Counted from the stretch's first letter, positions 27,901 to 35,508 are shown. The stretch: DNA of 35,508 nucleotides from Pseudomonadota bacterium (GCA_023388335.1 JAEWGL010000094.1:1-35508); one strand, 5' to 3'. Numbers and translations are program-made. The notes: a model not told the origin generated them from the letters alone.

Positions 27901-29823
27901 ATCACCGTCATCGGCATTGGCGACATGGCCGGCGACGTGTTCGGCAACGGCCTGCTCATGTCCGACAAGCTGCAGCTGGTCGCCGCGTTCAACCACCTGC
28001 ACATCTTCATCGACCCGAACCCGGACCCGGCGAGCAGCTTCGCTGAGCGCCAGCGACTGTTCGACCTGCCACGCTCGGCCTGGAGCGACTACGACACCGC
28101 GCTCATGTCCGAGGGCGGCGGGATCTTCCCGCGTAGCCTCAAGAGCATCACCATCACCCCGCAGATGAAGGAACGCTTCGCCATCCAGGCCGACAAGCTG
28201 ACCCCGACCGAGCTGCTGCATGCGCTGCTCCAGGCGCCGGTGGACCTGCTGTGGAACGGCGGCATTGGCACCTACGTCAAATCCAGCGAAGAGAGCCACG
28301 CCGATGTCGGTGACAAGGCCAACGATGCCCTGCGCGTCAACGGCAACGAGCTGCGTTGCAAGGTGGTAGGCGAGGGCGGCAACCTTGGGATGACCCAGCT
28401 GGGTCGGGTCGAGTTCGGCCTCAATGGCGGCGCCACCAACACCGACTTCATCGACAACGCCGGTGGCGTGGACTGCTCCGACCACGAGGTCAACATCAAG
28501 ATCCTGCTCAACGAAGTGGTGCAGGCTGGCGACATGACCGAGAAGCAGCGCAACCAGCTGCTGGGCAGCATGACCGACGAGGTCGGCGCGCTGGTGCTGG
28601 GCAACAACTACAAGCAGACCCAGGCCCTGTCGCTGGCGGCGCGCCGGGCCCGCGAGCGCATTGCCGAGTACAAGCGCCTGATGGCCGACCTGGAAAGCCG
28701 TGGCAAGCTGGATCGTGCCATCGAGTTCCTGCCGTCCGAGGAGCAACTGGCCGAGCGCCTGGCTGCCAACCAGGGCCTGACCCGTGCCGAGCTGTCGGTG
28801 CTGATTTCCTACAGCAAGATCGACCTCAAGGAGCAGCTGCTCAAGTCCCAGGTGCCCGATGACGACTACCTGACCCGCGACATGGAGACCGCCTTCCCAC
28901 CGTCGCTGGTCAGCAAGTTCGCCGAGGCCATGCGCCGTCACCGCCTCAAACGCGAGATCGTCAGCACCCAGATCGCCAACGATCTGGTCAATAACATGGG
29001 CATCACCTTCGTCCAGCGCCTGAAGGAATCGACCGGCATGAGCCCGGCCAACGTGGCCGGTGCCTACGTGATCGTGCGTGACATCTTCCATCTGCCGCAC
29101 TGGTTCCGCCAGATCGAGGCCCTGGATTACCAGGTCAAGGCCGAGATCCAGCTGACCCTGATGGACGAACTGATGCGCCTGGGCCGTCGGGCCACCCGCT
29201 GGTTCCTGCGTAGCCGGCGCAACGAGCAGGACGCTGGCCGCGACGTCGCCCACTTCGGACCGAAGATCGCCCAGCTCGGGCTCAAGCTCGATGAATTGCT
29301 CGAAGGCGCGACTCGCGAGCGCTGGCAGGCGCGCTACCAAGGTTTCGTCGAGGCTGGCGTGCCGGAGTTGCTGGCGCGAATGGTGGCCGGCACCACGCAC
29401 CTGTACACCTTGCTGCCCATCATCGAAGCCTCGGACGTCACCGGCAAGGACCCGGCTGAAGTGGCCAAGGCCTTCTTCGCGGTGGGCAGTTCCCTGGACC
29501 TTGCCTGGTACCTGCAGGAAATCAGCAACCTGCCGGTAGAGAACAACTGGCAGGCGCTGGCCCGCGAAGCCTTCCGCGACGACATCGACCTGCAGCAGCG
29601 CGCCATCACCATCTCCGTGCTGCAGATGGCCGACGCCCCGCAGGACATGGATGAGCGCGTGGCGCTGTGGCTGGAACAGCACCGCATCATGGTTGAGCGC
29701 TGGCGCGCCATGCTCGACGACCTGCGTAGCGCCACTGGCACTGACTACGCGATGTACGCCGTGGCCAACCGTGAGCTGGTCGACCTGGCGATGAGCGGGC
29801 AGGGGGTGGTGGTGCCTTCCTAA
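24958..29823 (+). CDS. gdhB: NAD-specific glutamate dehydrogenase, large (about 180 kDa) type
   Basis: The 1621-residue enzyme converts L-glutamate to 2-oxoglutarate and ammonia with NAD+, feeding amino-acid carbon into the TCA cycle. The length matches the GDH-180 class. A long N-terminal regulatory part with ACT-like regions precedes the catalytic core, which shows VHLRFGNVARGGLRWSDREEDFRTEVLGLV, PVGAKGGF near residue 850, GVVPPANVVRHDDDDPYLVVAADKGTATFSD near 890-925 and FASGGSAGYDHKKMGIT near 945. The NAD-binding GIGDMAGDVFGNGLL follows, then a long helical C-terminal region. The ATG has GCGGAG upstream. No frameshift or missing motif is seen. It stands alone on its strand, between divergent and convergent neighbours, so it is probably monocistronic. 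Confidence 0.97.
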   Translation: MAFFTAASKADFQHQLKAVLAQHISEQSLPQVALFAEQFFGIISLDELTQRRLSDLAGCTLSAWRIIERFDPEHPEVRVYNPDYERHGWQSTHTAVEVLHHDLPFLVDSVRTELNRRGYSIHTLQTTVLSVRRGANGELLEVLSKGSVGEGVQHESLMYLEIDRCANAAELNVLARELEQVLAEVRVAVDDFEPMKDKLREIVALVEQSPYAPAQNEKAEVKAFLEWLLGNHFTFLGYEEFTVSADAEGGQIVYDPQSFLGLTRLLRAGLSADDLRIEDYAVNYLNEPLLLSFAKAAQPSRVHRPAYPDYVSIRQLDAEGKVIKECRFMGLYTSSVYGESVHAIPYIRIKVAEVERRSQFDPKAHLGKELAQVLEVLPRDDLFQTPIDELFSTVMSIVQIQERNKIRVFLRKDPYGRFCYCLAYVPRDIYSTEVRQKIQQVLMERLKASDCEFWTFFSESVLARVQLILRVDPKNRIDIDPQQLENEVIQACRSWQDDYASLVVEGFGEAQGTNILADFPKGFPAGYRERFAAHSAVVDMQHVLALSERKPLVMSFYQPLTQTGKQLLHCKLYHADTPLALSDVLPILENLGLRVLGEFPYRLRHASGREFWIHDFAFTYSEGLDLDIQQLNDTLQDAFVHIVQGDAENDAFNRLVLTAGLPWRDVALLRAYARYLKQIRLGFDLGYIASTLNNHTDIARELTRLFKTRFYLARKLTSDDLDDKQQRLEQAILTALDDVQVLNEDRILRRYLDLIKATLRTNFYQADGNGQNKPYFSFKFNPKLIPELPKPVPKFEIFVYSPRVEGVHLRFGNVARGGLRWSDREEDFRTEVLGLVKAQQVKNSVIVPVGAKGGFLPRRLPLGGSRDEIQAEGIACYRIFISGLLDITDNLKDGGVVPPANVVRHDDDDPYLVVAADKGTATFSDIANGIAIDYGFWLGDAFASGGSAGYDHKKMGITARGAWVGVQRHFRERGINVQEDPITVIGIGDMAGDVFGNGLLMSDKLQLVAAFNHLHIFIDPNPDPASSFAERQRLFDLPRSAWSDYDTALMSEGGGIFPRSLKSITITPQMKERFAIQADKLTPTELLHALLQAPVDLLWNGGIGTYVKSSEESHADVGDKANDALRVNGNELRCKVVGEGGNLGMTQLGRVEFGLNGGATNTDFIDNAGGVDCSDHEVNIKILLNEVVQAGDMTEKQRNQLLGSMTDEVGALVLGNNYKQTQALSLAARRARERIAEYKRLMADLESRGKLDRAIEFLPSEEQLAERLAANQGLTRAELSVLISYSKIDLKEQLLKSQVPDDDYLTRDMETAFPPSLVSKFAEAMRRHRLKREIVSTQIANDLVNNMGITFVQRLKESTGMSPANVAGAYVIVRDIFHLPHWFRQIEALDYQVKAEIQLTLMDELMRLGRRATRWFLRSRRNEQDAGRDVAHFGPKIAQLGLKLDELLEGATRERWQARYQGFVEAGVPELLARMVAGTTHLYTLLPIIEASDVTGKDPAEVAKAFFAVGSSLDLAWYLQEISNLPVENNWQALAREAFRDDIDLQQRAITISVLQMADAPQDMDERVALWLEQHRIMVERWRAMLDDLRSATGTDYAMYAVANRELVDLAMSGQGVVVPS

Positions 29824-29828
29824 GCTTC

Positions 29829-29950
29829 AAGCTGCAAGCTGCAAGCGGATTGCGTCGTTCCTGCTTGCAGCTTCTGGCTTGAGATCTCACTGACTGGATA
29901 AATGCCTTTCCTACTACCGCAGCTCCGCCCTTGCTTGCAGCTTGCAGCTT
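29829..29950. repeat. Long inverted repeat downstream of gdhB
   Basis: AAGCTGCAAGCTGCAAGC (29829-29846) has an exact reverse complement at 29933-29950. A third partial arm (29863-29873) can also pair with 29836-29846, giving an alternative 11-bp hairpin with a 16-nt loop right after the gdhB stop. The short hairpin could act as a gdhB terminator. The AAGCTGC/GCAGCTT units recall a dispersed intergenic repeat of P. putida-group genomes (from memory). Confidence 0.65.
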
Positions 29951-29963
29951 AAAACTTGCGGCT

Positions 29964-29979
29964 GAAGCCTTGCGGCTTC
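29964..29979 (-). terminator. Candidate terminator of ppsR
   Basis: On the - strand, directly after the ppsR stop, GAAGCC-GCAA-GGCTTC forms a perfect 6-bp stem closed by a GNRA tetraloop. A TTTT follows after 9 nt. Confidence 0.5.
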
Positions 29980-30798
29980 CTATTTGAACCGCCGCTCCAC
30001 ACCCTTCTCGACCAGAATCTTCGCCGAAATTTCTTCCACCGAAAAATGCGTCGAGTTGATGTGGGGGATATTCTCCCGGCGGAACAGGCTCTCCACCTCG
30101 CGGACTTCGAACTCGCACTGGGCGAAGCTCGAATAACGGCTGTTGGGCTTGCGTTCGTGGCGGATCGCGGTGAGGCGGTCGGGGTCGATGGTCAGGCCGA
30201 ACAGCTTGTGATGGTACTTCTTGAGTACCACCGGCAGCTGCAGGCGCTCCATGTCGTCCTCGGTCAGTGGGTAGTTGGCCGCGCGGATGCCGAACTGCAT
30301 GGCCATGTACAGGCAGGTCGGGGTCTTGCCGCAGCGCGACACGCCAACCAGGATCAGGTCGGCCTTGTCATAGTAGTGGGTGCGGGCACCGTCGTCGTTG
30401 TCCAGGGCGAAGTTGACCGCTTCGATACGCTCCATGTAGTTGGAGTTGCCGCCGATCGAATGCGACTTGCCCACCGAATACGAGGAATGGGCGGTCAGCT
30501 CCTGTTCCAGTGGCGCCAGGAAGGTCGAGAAGATGTCGATCATGAAGCCGTTGGAGGTGGCCAGGACCTCGCGGATGTCCTGGTTGACGATGGTATCGAA
30601 GATGATCGGTCGCACCCCATCACGCTCGGCGGCCGCATTGATCTGCTGGACCATGGTGCGGGCTTTTTCGAGGGTATCGATGTAGGGACGGGTGAATTTA
30701 TTGAACCCGATGCTATCGAACTGTGCCAGTAGGCTTTGCCCCAGCGTTTCGGCGGTGATGCCGGTGCCGTCGGAGATGAAAAAGGCGGATCGTTTCAT
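29980..30798 (-). CDS. ppsR: PEP synthase regulatory kinase/pyrophosphorylase (DUF299)
   Basis: This 272-residue bifunctional regulator uses ADP to phosphorylate, and Pi to dephosphorylate, a Thr next to the catalytic His of PEP synthase, and so switches the enzyme off and on. Family motifs are clear: FFISDGTGITAETLGQSLLAQF at the N-terminus, the P-loop ILVGVSRCGKTPTCLYMA in the middle, and FGLTIDPDRLTAIRHERK, YSSFAQCEFEVREVE and INSTHFSVEEIS towards the end. The ATG at 30798 (MKRSAFFISD) with AAGG 5 bp upstream is preferred over the GTG at 30804. It is divergent from its target ppsA, the arrangement expected for this pair. Confidence 0.96.
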   Translation of the reverse strand: MKRSAFFISDGTGITAETLGQSLLAQFDSIGFNKFTRPYIDTLEKARTMVQQINAAAERDGVRPIIFDTIVNQDIREVLATSNGFMIDIFSTFLAPLEQELTAHSSYSVGKSHSIGGNSNYMERIEAVNFALDNDDGARTHYYDKADLILVGVSRCGKTPTCLYMAMQFGIRAANYPLTEDDMERLQLPVVLKKYHHKLFGLTIDPDRLTAIRHERKPNSRYSSFAQCEFEVREVESLFRRENIPHINSTHFSVEEISAKILVEKGVERRFK

Positions 30799-30836
30799 TT
30801 GCACCTTGGGCCTTAAGCTGCTGACAATTCTTGGAT

Positions 30837-30859
30837 ATGATAGGTTCGGTTTGCCGAAC
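30837..30859. promoter_or_regulatory. Palindrome and candidate -10 boxes in the ppsR/ppsA divergent region
   Basis: GTTCGG-TTTG-CCGAAC (30844-30859) is a perfect 6+6 inverted repeat. It directly abuts TATCAT on the - strand (30837-30842), a good -10 for ppsR; TATGAT on the + strand (30836-30841) overlaps it. No good -35 matches either. A regulator bound here could control both divergent genes. The match to a specific known regulator is not evident. Confidence 0.4.
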
Positions 30860-30975
30860 GCGACTTGTCGGCATTCTCACTTATTTTCCAGGTTCAGGCC
30901 ACCAGCGCCCGGCCCAGCCAGAACCGGCAGGCGGGTGCCATGAGCGTTTCCAACACAGTCAGTGGAGAGATCACC

Positions 30976-33351
30976 TTGGTAGAGTACGTAGTTTCCCTCG
31001 ATAAGCTCGGCGTCCATGATGTGGAGCATGTGGGGGGCAAGAACGCATCCCTGGGCGAGATGATCAGTAATCTCGCGGGTGCCGGGGTATCGGTGCCGGG
31101 CGGCTTTGCCACTACGGCGCAGGCGTACCGCGACTTTCTCGATCAGAGTGGCCTGAACGAGCGCATCCATGCCGCACTCGATGCGCTGGATGTCGACGAT
31201 GTCAACGCGCTGGCCAAGACCGGCGCGCAGATCCGCCAGTGGGTCATGGAGGCCCAGTTCCCGGCCCGTCTGGATGCCGAGATCCGCACGGCGTTCGCCG
31301 AAATGTCCAAGGACAACCCGAGCATGGCCGTCGCCGTGCGTTCCTCGGCCACCGCCGAAGACCTGCCCGACGCCTCCTTCGCCGGGCAGCAGGAAACCTT
31401 CCTCAACATCCGCGGCGTCGACAACGTGATCCGCGCGGCCAAGGAAGTCTTCGCCTCGCTGTTCAACGACCGGGCCATCGCCTACCGGGTGCACCAGGGC
31501 TTCGACCACAAGCTGGTGGCCCTTTCCGCGGGCGTGCAGCGCATGGTTCGTTCCGAAACCGGTACCGCCGGTGTGATGTTCACCCTGGATACCGAGTCGG
31601 GCTTCCGCGACGTGGTCTTCATCACCGGCGCGTACGGCCTGGGCGAAACCGTGGTTCAGGGCGCGGTCAACCCTGACGAATTCTACGTGCACAAGCACAC
31701 CCTGCAGGCCGGGCGCCCGGCGATCCTGCGCCGCAACCTGGGCAGCAAGGCGATCAAGATGGTCTATGGCGATGAAGCCAAGGCCGGTCGCTCGGTCAAG
31801 ACGGTCGATGTCGACCGCGCCGAACGCGCGCGTTTCTGCCTGAGCGATGCCGAGGTCAACGAGCTGGCCAAGCAGGCAATGATCATCGAGCAGCACTACC
31901 AGCGTCCGATGGACATCGAGTGGGCCAAGGACGGCGACGACGGCAAGCTGTACATCGTTCAGGCCCGTCCCGAAACGGTGAAGAGCCGCGCCAGCGCCAA
32001 TGTCATGGAACGCTACCTGCTCAAGGAAAAGGGCACCGTGCTGGTCGAGGGCCGTGCCATCGGCCAGCGCATCGGCGCCGGCAAGGTCCGCGTGATCCAG
32101 GATGTGTCGGAAATGGACAAGGTCCAGCCCGGCGACGTGCTGGTCTCCGACATGACCGACCCAGATTGGGAACCGGTGATGAAGCGCGCCAGCGCCATCG
32201 TCACCAACCGCGGCGGGCGTACCTGCCACGCGGCGATCATCGCCCGTGAGCTGGGCATTCCGGCCGTGGTCGGTTGCGGCAACGCCACCCAGTTGCTCAA
32301 GGATGGCCAGGGCGTGACCGTGTCCTGCGCCGAGGGCGACACCGGCTTTATCTTCGAAGGCGAACTGGGCTTCGATGTGCGTCAGAACTCGGTCGATGCC
32401 ATGCCCGACCTGCCGTTCAAGATCATGATGAACGTCGGCAACCCCGACCGCGCCTTCGATTTTGCCCAGCTGCCCAACGCCGGTGTCGGCCTGGCGCGCC
32501 TGGAGTTCATCATCAATCGCATGATCGGCGTGCACCCCAAGGCGCTGCTCAACTACGCCGGCCTGCCGCCGGAGCTCAAGGAGAGCGTTGACAAGCGCAT
32601 CGCCGGCTACGACGATCCGGTCGGGTTCTATGTCGAGAAACTGGTCGAGGGCATCAGCACCTTGGCTGCGGCGTTCTACCCGAAAAAGGTCATCGTGCGC
32701 CTGTCGGACTTCAAGTCCAACGAGTACGCCAACCTGATCGGCGGCAAGCTGTACGAGCCGGAAGAAGAAAACCCGATGCTCGGCTTCCGCGGCGCCTCGC
32801 GTTACATCAGCGAATCCTTCCGTGACTGCTTCGAGCTGGAATGCCGTGCGCTCAAGCGTGTGCGCAACGAGATGGGCCTGACCAACGTCGAGATCATGGT
32901 GCCGTTCGTGCGCACCCTGGGTGAAGCCAGCCAGGTGATCGACCTGCTTGCCGAGAACGGCCTGGCCCGTGGCGATAATGGCCTGCGCGTGATCATGATG
33001 TGCGAGCTGCCGTCCAACGCCATCCTGGCCGAAGAGTTCCTTGAGTACTTCGACGGCTTCTCCATCGGCTCCAACGACCTGACTCAGCTGACCCTGGGCC
33101 TGGACCGCGACTCGGGCATCATTGCCCATCTGTTCGATGAGCGTAACCCGGCGGTGAAAAAGCTGCTGTCCAACGCCATCCAGGCCTGCAACAAGGCCGG
33201 CAAGTACATCGGCATCTGTGGCCAGGGCCCGTCCGATCACCCGGACCTGGCCAGGTGGCTGATGGAGCAGGGCATCGAGAGCGTCTCGCTCAACCCTGAC
33301 TCCGTGCTCGAGACCTGGTTCTTCCTGGCCGAAGGGCAGGCCGCCGAGTAA
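30976..33351 (+). CDS. ppsA: Phosphoenolpyruvate synthase
   Basis: This 791-residue enzyme makes PEP from pyruvate, ATP and water for gluconeogenesis. The N-terminal nucleotide-binding domain has VGGKNASLGEMISNLAGAGVSVPGGFATTAQA and AVRSSATAEDLPDASFAGQQETFLN. The swivel domain has GGRTCHAAIIARELGIPAVVG with the catalytic His418, next to the Thr/Cys region that PpsR targets. The PEP/pyruvate domain has GLARLEFIINRMIGVHP, MLGFRGASRYI, NDLTQLTLGLDRDSG and GICGQGPSDHPDLARWLMEQGIESVSLNPDSV. The frame opens at 30865, but the TTG at 30976 is chosen: GGAGAG lies 6 bp upstream and it gives a length close to E. coli PpsA (792 aa). The ATG at 30940 is the alternative. Confidence 0.95.
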   Translation: MVEYVVSLDKLGVHDVEHVGGKNASLGEMISNLAGAGVSVPGGFATTAQAYRDFLDQSGLNERIHAALDALDVDDVNALAKTGAQIRQWVMEAQFPARLDAEIRTAFAEMSKDNPSMAVAVRSSATAEDLPDASFAGQQETFLNIRGVDNVIRAAKEVFASLFNDRAIAYRVHQGFDHKLVALSAGVQRMVRSETGTAGVMFTLDTESGFRDVVFITGAYGLGETVVQGAVNPDEFYVHKHTLQAGRPAILRRNLGSKAIKMVYGDEAKAGRSVKTVDVDRAERARFCLSDAEVNELAKQAMIIEQHYQRPMDIEWAKDGDDGKLYIVQARPETVKSRASANVMERYLLKEKGTVLVEGRAIGQRIGAGKVRVIQDVSEMDKVQPGDVLVSDMTDPDWEPVMKRASAIVTNRGGRTCHAAIIARELGIPAVVGCGNATQLLKDGQGVTVSCAEGDTGFIFEGELGFDVRQNSVDAMPDLPFKIMMNVGNPDRAFDFAQLPNAGVGLARLEFIINRMIGVHPKALLNYAGLPPELKESVDKRIAGYDDPVGFYVEKLVEGISTLAAAFYPKKVIVRLSDFKSNEYANLIGGKLYEPEEENPMLGFRGASRYISESFRDCFELECRALKRVRNEMGLTNVEIMVPFVRTLGEASQVIDLLAENGLARGDNGLRVIMMCELPSNAILAEEFLEYFDGFSIGSNDLTQLTLGLDRDSGIIAHLFDERNPAVKKLLSNAIQACNKAGKYIGICGQGPSDHPDLARWLMEQGIESVSLNPDSVLETWFFLAEGQAAE

Positions 33352-33361
33352 GGCGATGCAT

Positions 33362-33436
33362 GCAAGGGCGTGCCCGCAGGCTGCCCTTGCCTGGTTATTC
33401 CAGGGCGAGTTCCAGCAATGGTTCCCGCCCTTTTTT
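33362..33436 (+). terminator. Two hairpins after ppsA, the second with a T tract
   Basis: GCAAGGGC (33362-33369) pairs perfectly with GCCCTTGC (33383-33390). A second weaker structure, GGGCG (33403-33407) with CGCCC (33426-33430) around an inner CCA-GCAA-TGG stem, is followed directly by six T (33431-33436). It looks like the intrinsic terminator of ppsA, although an extended reading frame of the next gene runs through it. Confidence 0.5.
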
Positions 33437-33460
33437 GTGCACACAGGCATCGGATCCTCC

Positions 33461-34429
33461 ATGCAAAGCAGCAGTACCCTATTTCCCGTGGCCCTGCTCA
33501 GTGCTGAGCGCCGCGGCGACCTCAGCGAAGATGTCTATCGAATCAAAGCCGGCAACAGTCCGGACCCCAGCGTGGAGCTGGCCGTCACTCGCCTGGGCCT
33601 GGCCGACGGTGCCAGGGTGCAGGGCGTGCCGGTGATCCTCCTGCATGGCAGCTTCTCCAACCGACGCTTCTGGTATTCGCCCAAGGGCATTGGCCTGGGC
33701 GCCTACCTGGTGCGTGCCGGTTTCGATGTATGGATTCCGGAAATGCGCGGCCATGGCTTGTCGCCGCGCAACCGCAACTGGCGGCACAACCGCGTGGCCG
33801 ACTACGCCCGCTTTGACCTGCCGAGCATTGGCGCCTTCGTCCGCGAGCAGACTGGGCAAATTCCCCATTGGGTCGGCCACTCCCTGGGCGGCACCACCCT
33901 TGCAGCGGCATTGGGCGGGCATTACCTGGGAACAGAGCTGGTTGCCAGCGCAGCGTTTTTCGGCACCCAGGTCAGCCGCGTCTACTGGCCGCTGAAAGTG
34001 CCACCGCTGGCCTGGGGCGGGCGCCTGTTGCTCAAGCGCTTCCCCCATCTGTCCGGCCCTCGACTAAAGCGCGGGCCCGAGGACGAACCGATCGGGCTGG
34101 CGCTGGAGAGCCTGCGCTGGCATGGCCTGTTCGGCCGCTTCGGCGACCGGGATCGTGACTGGTGGGCGGGCCTTGCCGAGGTCGACGTGCCGGTGCTGGC
34201 GGTCGCAGGCGCGGGCGATCACCAGGACCCGGTATGGGCCTGCCGCAAATTGTTCGAGCAGTTCGGCGGCGAGCGCAAGCGCTTCCAGCGCCTGGGGCGC
34301 GAGGAAGGGTTCGATGCCTTCGGGCATGTCGACATGCTGGTCAGCAAGGCGGCCCAGGCCCAGGTCTGGCCGCTGGTGGAACGCTGGCTTCGCGACCCTT
34401 CCCCGTGTAGCCTTGGGGCGGCGCCCTGA
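33461..34429 (+). CDS. Alpha/beta hydrolase
   Basis: This 322-residue hydrolase has the oxyanion-side HGSFSNRRFWY, the nucleophile elbow GHSLGG (Ser141), a candidate acid at Asp253 in AVAGAGDHQDP and a catalytic His289 in FDAFGHVDML, all in the usual order. It lacks a signal peptide and a clear TM segment. The frame opens at 33356, but the first 35 codons run through the ppsA terminator region. The ATG at 33461 (MQSSSTLFPV) is preferred; its ribosome site (GGAT) is weak. It lies between ppsA and rraA. Substrate unknown; a small ester or lipid-like molecule is a guess from the fold. Confidence 0.85.
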   Translation: MQSSSTLFPVALLSAERRGDLSEDVYRIKAGNSPDPSVELAVTRLGLADGARVQGVPVILLHGSFSNRRFWYSPKGIGLGAYLVRAGFDVWIPEMRGHGLSPRNRNWRHNRVADYARFDLPSIGAFVREQTGQIPHWVGHSLGGTTLAAALGGHYLGTELVASAAFFGTQVSRVYWPLKVPPLAWGGRLLLKRFPHLSGPRLKRGPEDEPIGLALESLRWHGLFGRFGDRDRDWWAGLAEVDVPVLAVAGAGDHQDPVWACRKLFEQFGGERKRFQRLGREEGFDAFGHVDMLVSKAAQAQVWPLVERWLRDPSPCSLGAAP

Positions 34430-34502
34430 GCCTCGCGCCAGGGCCTCGCCAGTGCCTGCAACCGCAAGATCCGACCTTCGTTGTGACTGACAGGAGTGTG
34501 CC

Positions 34503-34991
34503 ATGCATTACCTTACGCCCGACTTGTGCGATGCCTACCCGGACCTGGTCCAGGTGTTGGAACCGATGTTCAGCAATTTCGGCGGCCGCGATTCCTTCGG
34601 TGGCCAGATCGTCACCATCAAATGCTTCGAGGACAACTCAGTGGTCAAGGAGCAGGCCGAGCTCGACGGCAAGGGCAAGGTCCTGGTGGTCGATGGCGGT
34701 GGCTCCCTGCGCCGGGCGCTACTGGGTGACATGGTCGCCGAAAAGGCCGCGAAGAACGGCTGGGAGGGGCTGGTCATCTATGGCTGTGTGCGCGATGTCG
34801 ACATGCTCGCGCAGACCGACGTGGGTGTTCAGGCCCTGGCCAGTCACCCGTTGAAAACCGAAAAGCGCGGCATTGGCGATCTGAACGTGGTGGTCACTTT
34901 CGCCGGCGTGACCTTCCGCCCTGGCGAGTACCTCTACGCCGACAATAATGGCGTGATCGTCTCGCCAAGCCCGCTGAAGATGCCGGAGTAA
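34503..34991 (+). CDS. rraA: RraA, regulator of RNase E activity
   Basis: A 162-residue protein matching the RraA family in length and sequence: MHYLTPDLCDAYPDLVQVLEPMFSNFGGRDSFGGQIVTIKCFEDNS at the N-terminus, VDGGGSLRRALLGDMVAEKAAKNGWEGLVIYGCVRDVD in the core and GVIVSPSPL at the end. In E. coli RraA forms a trimer that binds RNase E and slows mRNA decay. The same fold is shared by HMG/CHA aldolases, whose active-site G-x-x-R-D (GCVRD) is also present here, so a second activity is conceivable. AGGAG lies 7 bp before the ATG. It is 73 bp downstream of the hydrolase gene and 26 bp before zntB, so co-transcription with both is likely. Confidence 0.93.
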   Translation: MHYLTPDLCDAYPDLVQVLEPMFSNFGGRDSFGGQIVTIKCFEDNSVVKEQAELDGKGKVLVVDGGGSLRRALLGDMVAEKAAKNGWEGLVIYGCVRDVDMLAQTDVGVQALASHPLKTEKRGIGDLNVVVTFAGVTFRPGEYLYADNNGVIVSPSPLKMPE

Positions 34992-35017
34992 CGCGCAACC
35001 GCGCTGATGGAGCAGGA

Positions 35018-35508
35018 ATGTTCGAGGAAGACAACGCGCAGTGGGGGCTTGTCCATGCCCTGGTGCTCGATGGCAAAGGCGGCGCGCGCGCGATAGCCAG
35101 GACCGAGCTGGACGGGCTGCGGCTGCAGCCGCAGCAAAGTCTCTGGCTGCATTGGGACCGCAGCCATCCGCAGACCCATAGCTGGTTGCTGCGCGACAGC
35201 GGTTTGAGTGAGTTCGCCTGCGAGCTGTTGCTCGAAGAGAACACCCGGCCGCGGCTGCTGCCCCTGGCCCAGGAACAGATGCTGCTGTTTCTGCGAGGCG
35301 TCAACCTCAATCCGGGCGCCGAGCCCGAAGACATGGTCTCGGTGCGGATCTTCGCCGAGGCCCAGCGGGTGATCTCGCTGCGCCTGCGGCCCTTGCGCGC
35401 CAGCGACGAGATCCTGCAACAACTGGCCGAAGGCCGAGGGCCGAGAACGGCGTGCGAGCTGCTGCTGGTGATGGGCGAGCTGCTGACCGAAAAGGTACAG
35501 GGCCTGGT
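35018..35508 (+). CDS. zntB: ZntB/CorA-family zinc transporter, N-terminal part (3' truncated)
   Basis: An open frame from the ATG at 35018 runs off the right edge with 163 codons in the window. The visible part is the cytoplasmic N-terminal domain: MFEEDNAQWGLVHALVLDGKGGARAI, then LWLHWDRSHPQTHSWLLRDSGL, LLEENTRPRLLPL, LLFLRGVNLNPGAEPEDMVSVRIFAEAQRVISLRLRPL. These blocks are typical of ZntB, a CorA-like funnel that moves zinc. The two C-terminal TM helices and the GxN motif lie outside the window. GGAG lies about 5 bp before the ATG, and the gene starts 26 bp after the rraA stop, so the two are probably co-transcribed. Confidence 0.85.
   Translation, partial: MFEEDNAQWGLVHALVLDGKGGARAIARTELDGLRLQPQQSLWLHWDRSHPQTHSWLLRDSGLSEFACELLLEENTRPRLLPLAQEQMLLFLRGVNLNPGAEPEDMVSVRIFAEAQRVISLRLRPLRASDEILQQLAEGRGPRTACELLLVMGELLTEKVQGL

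Noticed and set aside
26764..29682. 972-codon - strand open frame opposite gdhB
   Set aside because: It mirrors the GC-rich codons of gdhB. The product has biased composition and no recognisable domain.
29687..30118. 143-codon - strand open frame over the gdhB/ppsR gap
   Set aside because: The product contains the stereotyped translation of the AAGCTGCAAGC repeat (SFKLQAASK), typical of spurious calls over intergenic repeats.
30877..33462. 861-codon - strand open frame opposite ppsA
   Set aside because: It is another antisense shadow of a highly biased GC-rich gene; ppsA on the + strand is certain.

Overview
The window is GC-rich bacterial DNA. Its gene content (sbcDC, a MoxR/Bat-type cluster, a 1621-residue NAD-glutamate dehydrogenase, ppsR/ppsA, rraA, zntB) and its REP elements point to a Pseudomonas of the P. 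putida group. That assignment rests on family recognition and remembered gene order, not on a database search. Both ends cut through genes: a small ORF end at the left and the first 163 codons of a ZntB/CorA-like transporter at the right.

Left block (1-5403, + strand): the end of a small unknown protein; a 361-bp gap with a degenerate REP; a secreted Asp-box/YCF48-like protein overlapping a COG1033/MMPL-type RND transporter; a small acidic Pseudomonas protein; and a 7-bladed-propeller lactonase that carries a signal peptide.

Central block (5447-17771, - strand): a tight nine-gene run read right to left as MoxR ATPase, DUF58, DUF4381, VWA (BatA-like), VWA+TPR (BatB-like), BatD-like, SbcD, SbcC, glutathione S-transferase. 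Most junctions are 4-8 bp overlaps. The exceptions are a 4-nt gap after moxR and a 52-bp gap with a strong hairpin between the BatD-like gene and sbcD. The first six genes look like a chaperone/von Willebrand envelope complex, followed by a DNA-end-processing nuclease.

Accessory block (18003-24604): an orphan Tle1-like (DUF2235) lipase, a probable type VI secretion effector, is followed by a two-helix membrane protein (DUF6708-like) that may be its immunity or accessory partner. Next comes a - strand cassette: a GntR/FadR regulator, an L-2-hydroxyglutarate-oxidase-like flavoprotein and an MHS-family transporter. An identical 18-bp site lies upstream of both the regulator and the oxidase, and it contains an exact match to the FadR-family operator pattern TNGTNNNACNA. 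Upstream is a REP/REPIN cluster and a small acidic protein of unknown function.

Right block (24958-35508): gdhB, a long inverted repeat, then ppsR and ppsA diverging from a 177-bp region with a 16-bp palindrome, an alpha/beta hydrolase, rraA and zntB. This block is central carbon and nitrogen metabolism and housekeeping. I saw no rRNA or tRNA gene, CRISPR array, insertion sequence or integrase.
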